The notes beneath the pieces are model-generated. The model was not told the origin of the DNA. It saw only the letters and a list, made by a program, of their open reading frames with translations, and made no database searches. Positions 7,346 to 13,432 of a DNA stretch of 13,462 nt are shown piece by piece. Within the stretch, counting starts at the first letter, position 1, and every line of letters starts with the position of its first letter. The stretch is from Phenylobacterium aquaticum (GTDB lineage Bacteria; Pseudomonadota; Alphaproteobacteria; Caulobacterales; Caulobacteraceae). The stretch spans positions 1-13,462 of the forward strand of contig NZ_CANCLE010000113.1 in the NCBI RefSeq assembly GCF_947378715.1, written 5' to 3'. The position numbers were made by a program, and so were the translations under genes.

Positions 7346-8407
7346 ATGAAATACCGCGTCATCCAGTGGGCCACGGGCGCCATGGGCAAGACCTGTCTGC
7401 GGGCGGTCATCGACCATCCGGCCATGGAGCTGGTCGGGCTCTATGTCTATGGCGACGACAAGGCCGGCCGCGACGCTGGCGACATCGCGCGCCGGGCGCC
7501 GACCGGGGTGATCGCCACCCGCGACGCCGAGGCGATCCTGGCGCTCGAGGCCGACGTGGTGATCCACTGCGCGCGTCTGGCCCCGCCCTACGGCTCCCAC
7601 GACGCCGAGATCCTGAAGCTGCTGGCCTCGGGCAAGAACGTCATCAGCATCAATGGCTATAGCCGGCCTCAGCATTGGGTCGGCGCGCGGCTGGCGGCCC
7701 TGCAGGCGGCCTGCGCGGCCGGGGGCTCCACCCTGATGGCTGCGGGCCTCAATCCCGGCTTCGCGGCCGAGCAGCTGGCCGTGGTGGCCACCAGCGTCTG
7801 TTCCCAGCTCGACCATATCGAGGTGGTGGAGAGCGTTGACTGCCGGCCGGTGCGCAATCCCGACTATGTGTTCCGAATCCTGGGCTTCGGGTCCGATCCT
7901 GAGACCGTCGACGCCAATGATCCGACCTGGGGCCCGGCCTCGTCGCTCAATGGCATGTACGCCGAGGTGCTGTCGGCCATGGCCGAGCATCTGGGCCTGA
8001 CCCTGGACCGGATCGACACCGACCACCGGGTGTTCGCGGCCACCGAGGATCTCAGCGTCGCCGCCGGCCCGATCGCCAAGGGCGGGATCAGCCATGTGAA
8101 CTGGCGCTGGCGGGGTGTGGTCGAGGGCGCTGTCAAGCTGACCATGTCGATCCACTGGTACATGGAGGACGCCCACCTGGACGATCCGGATCCGCCGCTC
8201 TGGCGCATCCATGTGGCGGGCCAGCCGGGGGTTCGCCTGTCGGTCGACCTGGAGAAGCGGGCTGGAGATGCGACCGCCACCTCGGCCGAGCAGCTGGGCG
8301 TGGCCGGCGCGGTGATCAACGCCATTCCCCTGGTCTGCGCCGCCGAACCCGGCCTGATGACCCGTCCCCTGGCCACACCGTTCCGGGGCGAGCTCGCGGC
8401 CGCCTAG
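7346..8407 (+). CDS. DapB-like NAD(P)-binding oxidoreductase of unknown substrate
   Basis: A 353-residue protein with an N-terminal Rossmann fold. The dinucleotide-binding loop is WATGAMGKTCLRAV (Trp8-Val21) right after strand KYRVIQ, followed by HPAMELVGLYVYGDDKAGRDAGD. Proteins of this type are often labelled dihydrodipicolinate reductase or 2,4-diaminopentanoate-dehydrogenase-like. It is longer than true DapB (about 270), and I do not see the DapB catalytic E(L/A)HHxxKxDxPSGTA motif, so a lysine-biosynthesis role is unlikely. The middle block AAGLNPGFAAEQLAVV and the later region rich in W, H and D (HVNWRWRGVVEG, IHWYMEDAHLDD) are characteristic of this subgroup. The start is set by a strong ribosome binding site, GGGGAGGGG (7335-7343), though it sits close to ATG 7346. 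It has its own box C. It probably oxidises or reduces an intermediate of the surrounding CoA-linked pathway; the reaction is unknown. Confidence 0.8.
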   Translation: MKYRVIQWATGAMGKTCLRAVIDHPAMELVGLYVYGDDKAGRDAGDIARRAPTGVIATRDAEAILALEADVVIHCARLAPPYGSHDAEILKLLASGKNVISINGYSRPQHWVGARLAALQAACAAGGSTLMAAGLNPGFAAEQLAVVATSVCSQLDHIEVVESVDCRPVRNPDYVFRILGFGSDPETVDANDPTWGPASSLNGMYAEVLSAMAEHLGLTLDRIDTDHRVFAATEDLSVAAGPIAKGGISHVNWRWRGVVEGAVKLTMSIHWYMEDAHLDDPDPPLWRIHVAGQPGVRLSVDLEKRAGDATATSAEQLGVAGAVINAIPLVCAAEPGLMTRPLATPFRGELAAA

Positions 8408-8413
8408 ACGTCA

Positions 8414-8428
8414 CTTGCATAACGATAC
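8414..8428 (+). promoter_or_regulatory. Box D: exact consensus copy upstream of the SDR gene
   Basis: CTTGCATAACGATAC is the exact consensus of the five boxes and is preceded by GTCA. It starts 53 bp before the ATG of the short-chain dehydrogenase gene and only 7 bp after the stop of the DapB-like gene, filling most of the 59-bp gap. The TTGCAT could be a -35 hexamer, but no convincing -10 is visible 16-18 bp downstream, so an operator role or an unusual promoter is equally possible. Confidence 0.65.
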
Positions 8429-8466
8429 GATGTGTGGATGATCGCGGGTCAGGAGAGGGACGCCAG

Positions 8467-9396
8467 ATGCCGGAGACGATCCAGGAGAGCGCCGGGCTCG
8501 CGCAGGACATGCGCGACCGGGTTGTGATCGTCACCGGCGCGGGCAAGGGCCTGGGTCGCGCCTATGCCCTGGACCTCGCGGCGCGCGGCGCGCTGGTGGT
8601 GGTCAACAACCGCTGGGCCGATCGGAGCCTGCCGTCCAGCGCCGAGGCCGTGGTCGCCGAGATCCGCCAGGCTGGCGGCCAGGCGGTGGCCAATAGCGAT
8701 CCCGCCGAGGATCCCGAGACCGGCGAGGTGCTGGTCGCCCAGGCCCAGGCCGAGTTCGGCGGCCTGGACGCCGTGGTCTCCAATGCCGGGGTTCCGGAGA
8801 CCTTGCGCCTGCACCGCCAGACCCGCGAGGGTTTCAAGCGGATCTTCGACATCAACTTCTTCGGCGCCTTCCATCTGGTCCAGGCGGCCTGGCCGGCCCT
8901 GTCCGCCGCCAAGGCCGGGCGGATCGTGGTCAGCGCCTCGTCGGCCGGCCTGCACGGCGGCGACGGCATGGCGGCCTATGCGTCGTCCAAGGCCGCCCTG
9001 ATCGGACTGGTCAAGGGCCTGGCGGTGGAGGGCAGGCCGCGTGGCCTGCTGATCAACGCCATCGCCCCCTATGCCGTCACCGCCATGACCGAGGGCCATC
9101 TGGCCCCCGGCCTGGCCGAGCGCATGGATCCGGCGGCCGTCGCGCCGCTGGTCTCCTGGCTGGTCAGCGCGGCCTGCGACGTCACCGGCCAGACCCTGGT
9201 CTCCGGCGGCGGACGGGTGCGGGCGGCGGTCTCTGTCGAGGGTCCGCCCGTGACCCTGGAGCCCGGCCGGATCGGCGAGGCGGTGCGCGCCGCCATGGCC
9301 GCCGAACCGCGCGAGACCTATGGCGACGCCCACCAGGCGTTCGCGGCCTTCATGGATGGTCGGACGGCCTTGGCCCCGACCGTTTCACTTGTATAA
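8467..9396 (+). CDS. Short-chain dehydrogenase/reductase (SDR), hydroxyacyl-CoA type
   Basis: A 309-residue classical SDR expected to oxidise a secondary alcohol such as a 3-hydroxyacyl-CoA with NAD(P)+. Visible are the cofactor loop TGAGKGLG (Thr23-Gly30), the SNAGV motif, the DINFFG Asn, catalytic Ser158 in VVSASSAGLHG, and Tyr171-x3-Lys175 in YASSK. The opening RDRVVIVTGAGKGLGRAYAL, the VVVNNRW strand end and the C-terminal TLVSGGGRVR resemble the dehydrogenase domain of peroxisomal multifunctional enzyme 2 and its bacterial single-domain relatives. This fits the neighbouring thiolase and CoA ligases. The start is ATG 8467 because AGGAGAGGG (8451-8459) precedes it; a GTG at 8434 would place that ribosome binding site inside the gene. 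ATG 8509 is a possible internal start. The last codons overlap box E of the next gene. The substrate is unknown. Confidence 0.88.
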   Translation: MPETIQESAGLAQDMRDRVVIVTGAGKGLGRAYALDLAARGALVVVNNRWADRSLPSSAEAVVAEIRQAGGQAVANSDPAEDPETGEVLVAQAQAEFGGLDAVVSNAGVPETLRLHRQTREGFKRIFDINFFGAFHLVQAAWPALSAAKAGRIVVSASSAGLHGGDGMAAYASSKAALIGLVKGLAVEGRPRGLLINAIAPYAVTAMTEGHLAPGLAERMDPAAVAPLVSWLVSAACDVTGQTLVSGGGRVRAAVSVEGPPVTLEPGRIGEAVRAAMAAEPRETYGDAHQAFAAFMDGRTALAPTVSLV

Positions 9397-9402
9397 TCGG
9401 AC
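9388..9402 (+). promoter_or_regulatory. Box E: motif copy upstream of the thiolase gene
   Basis: CTTGTATAATCGGAC matches the consensus at 10 of 15 positions and keeps the invariant CTT, A6 and final AC. It overlaps the last codons and TAA stop of the SDR gene and starts 56 bp before the thiolase ATG. This copy reads TATAAT at 9392-9397 preceded by TTG, so here the motif itself could serve as an extended -10, with a leader of roughly 40 bases. Its placement at the same distance as boxes C and D is the best argument that it is real. Confidence 0.45.
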
Positions 9403-9415
9403 TGACATTCAGACA

Positions 9416-9430
9416 GGCCGCTGAGCGGCC
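9416..9430 (+). other. Small hairpin in the thiolase leader
   Basis: GGCCGC (9416-9421) and GCGGCC (9425-9430) form a perfect 6-bp stem with a TGA loop, just upstream of the GAGGAA ribosome binding site (9435-9440) of the thiolase gene. It could shield the leader or form a weak attenuator, but no U-run follows. In DNA this rich in G and C, chance is a fair explanation. Confidence 0.35.
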
Positions 9431-9443
9431 GGGCGAGGAAACC

Positions 9444-10664
9444 ATGGTCTACGTACTCGGCGGCTGGCAGAGCGACTTCGCGAACAACTGGGCGCGCCAG
9501 GGCATGGAGATGGCCGACGCCTTTTCCGAAGTGGTGGGCGAGGGGCTGAACGCCGTCGGCCTGGACGCCAAGGACATCGAGACCGGCCACGTCGGCAACT
9601 TCGTCGGCGACCTGTTCGCCGGCCAGGGCCTGCTGGGCGGGTTCTTCGGCCTGGTCCATCCCGACTTCGACGGCCTGCCGACCGCGCGTCACGAGGCGGC
9701 CTGCGCCTCGGGCAGCGTCGCCATCCTGGCCGCCGCCTCGGAGATCGAGGCCGGGCGCTATGACCTGGCCTGCGTGCTGGGCCTGGAGCAGATGCGCAAT
9801 GTCAGCGGCCAGCAGGCGGCCGAAAACCTGGGCGCCGCAGCCTGGACCGGCCACGAATTCCAGGACGCCAAGTTCCTCTGGCCCCGCGCCTTTTCCGACC
9901 TGGCCGAGGAATATGAGCGCCGCTACGGCCTCGACTACAAACACCTGATGCGCATCGCCGAGATCAACTTCGCCAACGGAAAGCGCAACCCCAACGCCCA
10001 GACGCGGGCCTGGGCCTTCAACGACAAGAGCTTCACCGCCGACGACGAGGCCAATCCGGTGGTCGAGGGGCGCACCCGCAAGCAGGACTGCGGCCAGGTG
10101 ACCGACGGCGCCGCCGTGGTGTTCCTGGCCTCGGCCAGGCGCGCGGCCGAATATGCCGACCAGCATGGCGTTCCCTTGGAGAGCCTGCCCCAGATCAAGG
10201 GCTGGGGTCACCGCTCGGCGCCGATCTCCTACGCCGCCAAGATCCAGGCCAGCCAGGGCAAGGACTATGTGTTCCCGCAGGTGCGCCGCGCCATTGAGGA
10301 CGCCCGCGCCCGGGCCGGGATCACGGCTCTGGACCAGATCGACGTGGTCGAGACCCACGACTGCTTCACCGCCACCGAATACATGGCCATCGACCACCTG
10401 GGCCTGACCGCGCCCGGCGAGTCCTGGAAGGCGATCGAGGACGGCTCCATCGAGATGGGCGGCCGCCTGCCGATCAATCCGTCCGGCGGCCTGATCGGCC
10501 TCGGCCACCCGGTCGGCGCCACCGGGGTGCGCATGACGCTCGACGCCTTCAAGCAGGTGACGGGCACGGCCGGCGACTATCAGGTCGAAGGCGCCAAGAC
10601 CTGCCAGACCCTGAACATCGGCGGCTCGACCACCACCACGGTCAGCTTCGTGGTCGGCGTCTGA
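9444..10664 (+). CDS. SCPx/SCP2-type thiolase (acyl-CoA acyltransferase)
   Basis: A 406-residue thiolase-fold enzyme predicted to cleave a 3-ketoacyl-CoA with CoA, or run the reverse. The nucleophile is Cys87 in EAACASGSVAI. His305-Asp-Cys307-Phe forms the HDCF motif of sterol-carrier-protein-x thiolases, and His355 is in GLGHPVGATG. The canonical C-terminal CxG of biosynthetic and degradative thiolases is absent; the region reads Cys387-Gln-Thr then LNIGGS, as in the SCPx branch, where the HDCF cysteine is thought to act as the base. There is no C-terminal SCP2 lipid-binding domain. ATG 9444 has GAGGAA (9435-9440) at short spacing. It is followed after 2 bp by a second CoA ligase, so the two are co-transcribed, probably from box E. 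SCPx thiolases favour branched or ring-bearing side chains, which hints at the substrate class without proving it. Confidence 0.9.
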   Translation: MVYVLGGWQSDFANNWARQGMEMADAFSEVVGEGLNAVGLDAKDIETGHVGNFVGDLFAGQGLLGGFFGLVHPDFDGLPTARHEAACASGSVAILAAASEIEAGRYDLACVLGLEQMRNVSGQQAAENLGAAAWTGHEFQDAKFLWPRAFSDLAEEYERRYGLDYKHLMRIAEINFANGKRNPNAQTRAWAFNDKSFTADDEANPVVEGRTRKQDCGQVTDGAAVVFLASARRAAEYADQHGVPLESLPQIKGWGHRSAPISYAAKIQASQGKDYVFPQVRRAIEDARARAGITALDQIDVVETHDCFTATEYMAIDHLGLTAPGESWKAIEDGSIEMGGRLPINPSGGLIGLGHPVGATGVRMTLDAFKQVTGTAGDYQVEGAKTCQTLNIGGSTTTTVSFVVGV

Positions 10665-10666
10665 CC

Positions 10667-12460
10667 ATGGCCTCGCCCGCCGTCGCCGCAGCCCCGCCCG
10701 CGCCCTTCCGCGAAGCCCACCTGCTGCCGGTGGATCTCGATGTCGAGCGCCGCGCCGACGGGACGATCCTGATCACCTCGAAGATCCCGCTGAAGCCCTA
10801 TGACGCCAATATCCCGGCCGCCTATGCGCGCCGGGCCCTGGCCTCGGGCGACAAGCCGGCCATCGCCCAGCGGGGCGCGGACGGCGCGTGGGTCTACACC
10901 TCCTTCGCCCAGCTGAAGCGTGACATGGACGCCGCGACCCAGTGGCTGATGGACAACGCCGGCCCCGGCCCGGTGCTGATCCTGGCCGGCAACACGCCCG
11001 CCTTCGCGGTGATGAGCTTCGCCGCCCAGGCGGCCGGCCGCGCCGCCTGTCCGGTCAGCGTCACCTATGCGGCGCTGGGCGGCGACTATGGCCGCCTGGC
11101 CCATGTGGTGACCAAGGTCCGGCCGGCGGTGGTGTTCGCCGAGGACACCGCCATGGCCAGGGGCGCGCTGGAGACCCTGGACTTCGGCGACGCCAGGATC
11201 ATCACCACCGACCCAACCCAGCTCGCCAAGCCCGCGACCTCCTACGCCGAGGTCCTGGCCGCCACGCCCACCGCCTGGGTCGCCAAGTCGATCGAGGGGC
11301 TGAAGCCCTCCGACCGCGCCGCCCTGATGCTGACCTCCGGCTCGACCGGCCTGCCCAAGGTGGTGCCGATCACCTTCGACAACCTGATGGCCAATTCCAC
11401 CCAGTGCCAGCAGACCATCGGCGAGGCCGCCGGCTGGCACGAGGTGATGCTGGACTGGCTGCCCTGGCACCACGCCGCCGGCGCCTTCGTTCTGCGCACC
11501 ACCCTCCTGGAAGGCGGCACGCTCTATATCGACGACGGCAAGCCGGCGCCCGGCCTGTTCGAGACCTCGATCCGCAATCTGCGCGAGATTTCCGTCAGCT
11601 ATTTCAACAATGTGCCGCTCGGCTACACCATGCTGGTCGAGGCCCTGGAGAAGGACGCGATCCTAAGGGCGACCTTCTTCAAGAAGATGCGGCTGATGCT
11701 CTATGGCGGTGCGGGCCTCAGCCAGACCGTCCACGACCGGCTGCAGGCCGCCGCCGTCGCCGAGACCGGCCACCGGATCATGATGACCAGCGGCTATGGC
11801 ATGACCGAGACCGTCTCGGCCTTCATGGTCATCCACTTCGAGACCGACAAGGTCGGCATCGGCCTGCCGGCGCCGGGCACGACGGTGAAGCTGGCCCCGG
11901 TCGGCGACCGCTATGAGGTCCGCGCCCGGGGCCCCAATGTCACCACCGGCTATCTGGACGATCCGGAAAAGACCGCCGCCGCCTTTGACGAGGAGGGCTT
12001 CTACCGCACCGGCGACCTGGCCGTGTTCCACGACCCCGCCGACCCGACGCAAGGCCTGGCCTTCGCCGGCCGGGCGGCCGAGGAGTTCAAGCTCTCCAGC
12101 GGGACCTGGGTCTATGGCGGGTCCTTGCGCGACGGCATCCTCAAGGCCCTGTCGCCCCTGGTCCTCGACCTGGTGCTCTGCGACGATGGCCGGCCCTATC
12201 TGGGGGTGATGCTATGGCCCACGGCCGGGGCGGACCCCGCCGAGATCGAGACCCGCCTGCGGGCCTTCAACGCCCAGCAGCACGGCGCCGCCGCCCGGGT
12301 GAAGCGGGCCCTGCTGCTGACCACGCCGCCAAACGCCAACGCCCACGAGATCTCCGACAAGGGCACCATCAACCGGCGCGCGGTGATCGACCGCCGCGCC
12401 GCCGAGGTCGAGCGCCTGTTCGCCGAGACCCCGGACGCCGGCGTCATGGCCCTGGGCTAG
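10667..12460 (+). CDS. Feruloyl-CoA synthetase-like acyl-CoA ligase
   Basis: A second AMP-forming CoA ligase, 597 residues. It is of the longer feruloyl-CoA-synthetase type and is clearly different from the ligase at 4515. The N-terminal block VDLDVERRADGTILITS then PLKPYDANIPAAYARRA is typical of that subgroup. The P-loop is LTSGSTGLPKVVP (Thr223 to Lys231). Also visible are WLPWHHAAGA, A5 YGMTET (Tyr377-Thr382), the hinge YRTGDL with Asp450, and SDKGTINRRAV near the C-terminus with Lys565 as the likely catalytic lysine. It starts 2 bp after the thiolase stop, with no box and no obvious Shine-Dalgarno of its own, suggesting coupling to the thiolase gene. The name gives family only: the acid could be a phenylpropanoid or another aromatic or alicyclic acid. 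No vanillin-forming hydratase or aldehyde dehydrogenase is in the window. A hairpin covers its stop codon. Confidence 0.88.
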   Translation: MASPAVAAAPPAPFREAHLLPVDLDVERRADGTILITSKIPLKPYDANIPAAYARRALASGDKPAIAQRGADGAWVYTSFAQLKRDMDAATQWLMDNAGPGPVLILAGNTPAFAVMSFAAQAAGRAACPVSVTYAALGGDYGRLAHVVTKVRPAVVFAEDTAMARGALETLDFGDARIITTDPTQLAKPATSYAEVLAATPTAWVAKSIEGLKPSDRAALMLTSGSTGLPKVVPITFDNLMANSTQCQQTIGEAAGWHEVMLDWLPWHHAAGAFVLRTTLLEGGTLYIDDGKPAPGLFETSIRNLREISVSYFNNVPLGYTMLVEALEKDAILRATFFKKMRLMLYGGAGLSQTVHDRLQAAAVAETGHRIMMTSGYGMTETVSAFMVIHFETDKVGIGLPAPGTTVKLAPVGDRYEVRARGPNVTTGYLDDPEKTAAAFDEEGFYRTGDLAVFHDPADPTQGLAFAGRAAEEFKLSSGTWVYGGSLRDGILKALSPLVLDLVLCDDGRPYLGVMLWPTAGADPAEIETRLRAFNAQQHGAAARVKRALLLTTPPNANAHEISDKGTINRRAVIDRRAAEVERLFAETPDAGVMALG

Positions 12461-12466
12461 GGCCAT
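12446..12466 (+). terminator. Perfect hairpin over the stop codon of the last cluster gene
   Basis: ATGGCCCT (12446-12453) and AGGGCCAT (12459-12466) pair perfectly as an 8-bp stem with a GGGCT loop. The TAG stop (12458-12460) lies in the loop and right arm. Only TTTG follows, so it is a weak intrinsic terminator at best. Its position at the end of the thiolase/ligase operon supports a role in 3'-end formation or RNA stability. Confidence 0.4.
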
Positions 12467-12771
12467 TTGAGGCGGTGGTTGTAGTTGTATATGGAGGTCC
12501 CTCCCGGTCGGGAACGGCGGGGTAAAGTATTGAAGTCAAAGTGGAAAGACCGATCGTGAACGATATGTTCGCGAAATGTTCCAGTCAAGCTGAAATGTGA
12601 AATTCCGTATGGCGGCGACAGGGTGCTCAGGTTCGTCTTGGGCTTGCGGCCGCGCCTGGCGGCGGCCGGCGGCCGGCCATTGCCGCGCAGAGTGACAAAC
12701 CCCCGCGAAGATCGACCGAGCCATGCGCGCCATACGGGGACGGTGGCATGGCGAGGGGCAGGGCGACTGAT
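12467..12771. other. Non-coding stretch, no gene recognised
   Basis: About 305 bases between the last cluster gene and the repeat element. I find no protein with recognisable features and no tRNA or rRNA. The first part (about 12515-12610) is distinctly richer in A and T than the rest of the window. It holds an imperfect dyad, TCGTGAAC-N5-GTTCGCGA (12554-12561 and 12567-12574, 7 of 8 pairs). A very short open stretch ending at TGA 12598-12600 lacks a ribosome binding site. The second part is GC-rich, with CG/GCC runs around 12645-12680. The AT-rich part could be a promoter remnant or a scrap of transferred DNA. Confidence 0.5.
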
Positions 12772-12787
12772 GCGCTGTCACTGCAAT
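12772..12787 (+). repeat. Left imperfect direct repeat flanking the inverted-repeat element
   Basis: GCGCTGTCACTGCAAT here matches GCACTGTTACTGCAAT at 12943-12958 at 14 of 16 positions in the same orientation. It lies 13 bp left of the left arm of the inverted-repeat element. It may be an old target-site duplication or an outer part of the element. Confidence 0.45.
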
Positions 12788-12800
12788 TGAGGGACCTTAG

Positions 12801-12934
12801 CCCTCGCCCCGTTTACGGGGAGAGGGTTGGGTGAGGCGATCTTGCTGACTCTGCGTCAGCTGACCCGCCGAAAGACGCCCCGCTGCGCGGCGCGCCCCTC
12901 ACCCTGCCCTCTCCCCGCAAGCGCGGGGCGAGGG
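12801..12934. repeat. REP/MITE-like element with two hairpin-forming inverted arms
   Basis: The left arm (12801-12836) and right arm (12897-12934) are near reverse complements: CCCTCGCCCCG, then CGGGGAGAGGG, then GGGTGAGG, mirrored on the right with small differences in the loops. Each arm also folds on itself. On the left, 12801-12811 pairs with 12816-12826 around TTTA (one mismatch). On the right, 12907-12918 pairs with 12923-12934 around AAGC (one mismatch). The centre carries GCTGAC...GTCAGC (12844-12860). Similar CCCTCTCCCC/GGGGAGAGGG intergenic repeats are, from general knowledge, common in several proteobacterial genomes. It sits between convergent genes and could act as a two-way transcription stop. 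No transposase is present. Confidence 0.7.
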
Positions 12935-12942
12935 TTCAAATC

Positions 12943-12958
12943 GCACTGTTACTGCAAT
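12943..12958 (+). repeat. Right imperfect direct repeat flanking the inverted-repeat element
   Basis: GCACTGTTACTGCAAT is the partner of the repeat at 12772-12787 (14 of 16 identical) and lies 8 bp right of the right arm. The unequal gaps (13 and 8 bp) argue against a simple fresh target-site duplication. Confidence 0.45.
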
Positions 12959-13024
12959 AGGCGAGCGGTCGGCGCAGCCCTGGGACGCAAGCCGCAGGTT
13001 TCCCCATCCAGGCGCGGCGGGCGC

Positions 13025-13432
13025 CTATGCGCCGGCAGCCTTGCGGGGGCGGCCGCCCTTGGCGCCGTTGACGCGCGCGGCTGCGCTCTTGGCCGGGGAT
13101 CGCGCCTGTCCGGCGTGGCGCGCCATATAGGACTTGGCGCCGAAGAGGCCGGCCAGCAGGCCGGGGATCGACAGGTCCACGTCCAGGCTCTCCCAATGCA
13201 GGCCATAGCCCGCGCCGAGAATTTCGAACGCGGCGAGTTGCTCGTCGGTGGCGCCCTCCAGCCCCTGCGCCAGGCGGGGAGGGAAGGCGAAGGTACAGCC
13301 GTTGGTCAGGGCGACCACGATCCGTCCTTGGCGGCGATCATAGCGCGCGCTCGCGGCGCGCGGCTCGACCTGCGCGGCGATGCGGCCGCGCTCTTCGGCC
13401 GCGACGATTTGGGCTTCGCTCAGCTCAGCCAT
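13025..13432 (-). CDS. DUF2442 domain protein with basic GRPRK tail
   Basis: A 135-residue protein. Residues about 25-95 fit the DUF2442 family: ARYDRRQGRIVVALTNGCTFAFPPRLAQGLEGA, then LAAFEILGAGYGLHWESLDVDLSIPGLLAGLFG. The C-terminal 30 residues are rich in Ala, Lys and Arg and end in NGAKGGRPRKAAGA; the GRP core flanked by basic residues resembles an AT-hook, so DNA binding is possible. The start is the ATG at 13432 (reverse strand), preceded by GGAGAG about 6 bases upstream. It may overlap the end of another gene to the right. DUF2442 genes often sit next to DUF4160 genes and have been suggested to form toxin-antitoxin-like pairs; that is recalled family knowledge, not shown here. It is convergent with the catabolic cluster and not obviously linked to it. 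Confidence 0.8.
   Translation of the reverse strand: MAELSEAQIVAAEERGRIAAQVEPRAASARYDRRQGRIVVALTNGCTFAFPPRLAQGLEGATDEQLAAFEILGAGYGLHWESLDVDLSIPGLLAGLFGAKSYMARHAGQARSPAKSAAARVNGAKGGRPRKAAGA

Noticed and set aside
8434..8466. GTG start at 8434 for the SDR gene
   Set aside because: It would put the strong AGGAGAGGG ribosome binding site inside the coding region and add eleven residues (MDDRGSGEGRQ) with no family similarity; ATG 8467 is preferred.
12475..12495. Possible sixth copy of the box around GTTGTATATGG after the last cluster gene
   Set aside because: It shares only the TTGTATA core with box E, lacks the conserved final AC, and no + strand gene follows.
12541..12600. Short forward open stretch of about 19 codons ending at TGA 12598-12600
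   Set aside because: No ribosome binding site, a GTG start at best, and too short to judge from one sequence.
12536..12781. 81-codon reverse frame in the intergenic region
   Set aside because: Arg/Pro/Ala-rich sequence without domain, membrane segment or ribosome binding site; it looks like chance in GC-rich DNA.
12801..12934. CRISPR or tRNA-like interpretation of the nested hairpins
   Set aside because: There are only two arms, inverted rather than direct, with no spacer array; the folding lacks tRNA features such as a TTCRA loop in proper spacing and an acceptor stem.
12949..13206. Reverse frames at 12949-13206 and 12936-13196 overlapping the DUF2442 gene
   Set aside because: Out-of-frame shadows of the DUF2442 gene, low complexity and extending into the repeat element.
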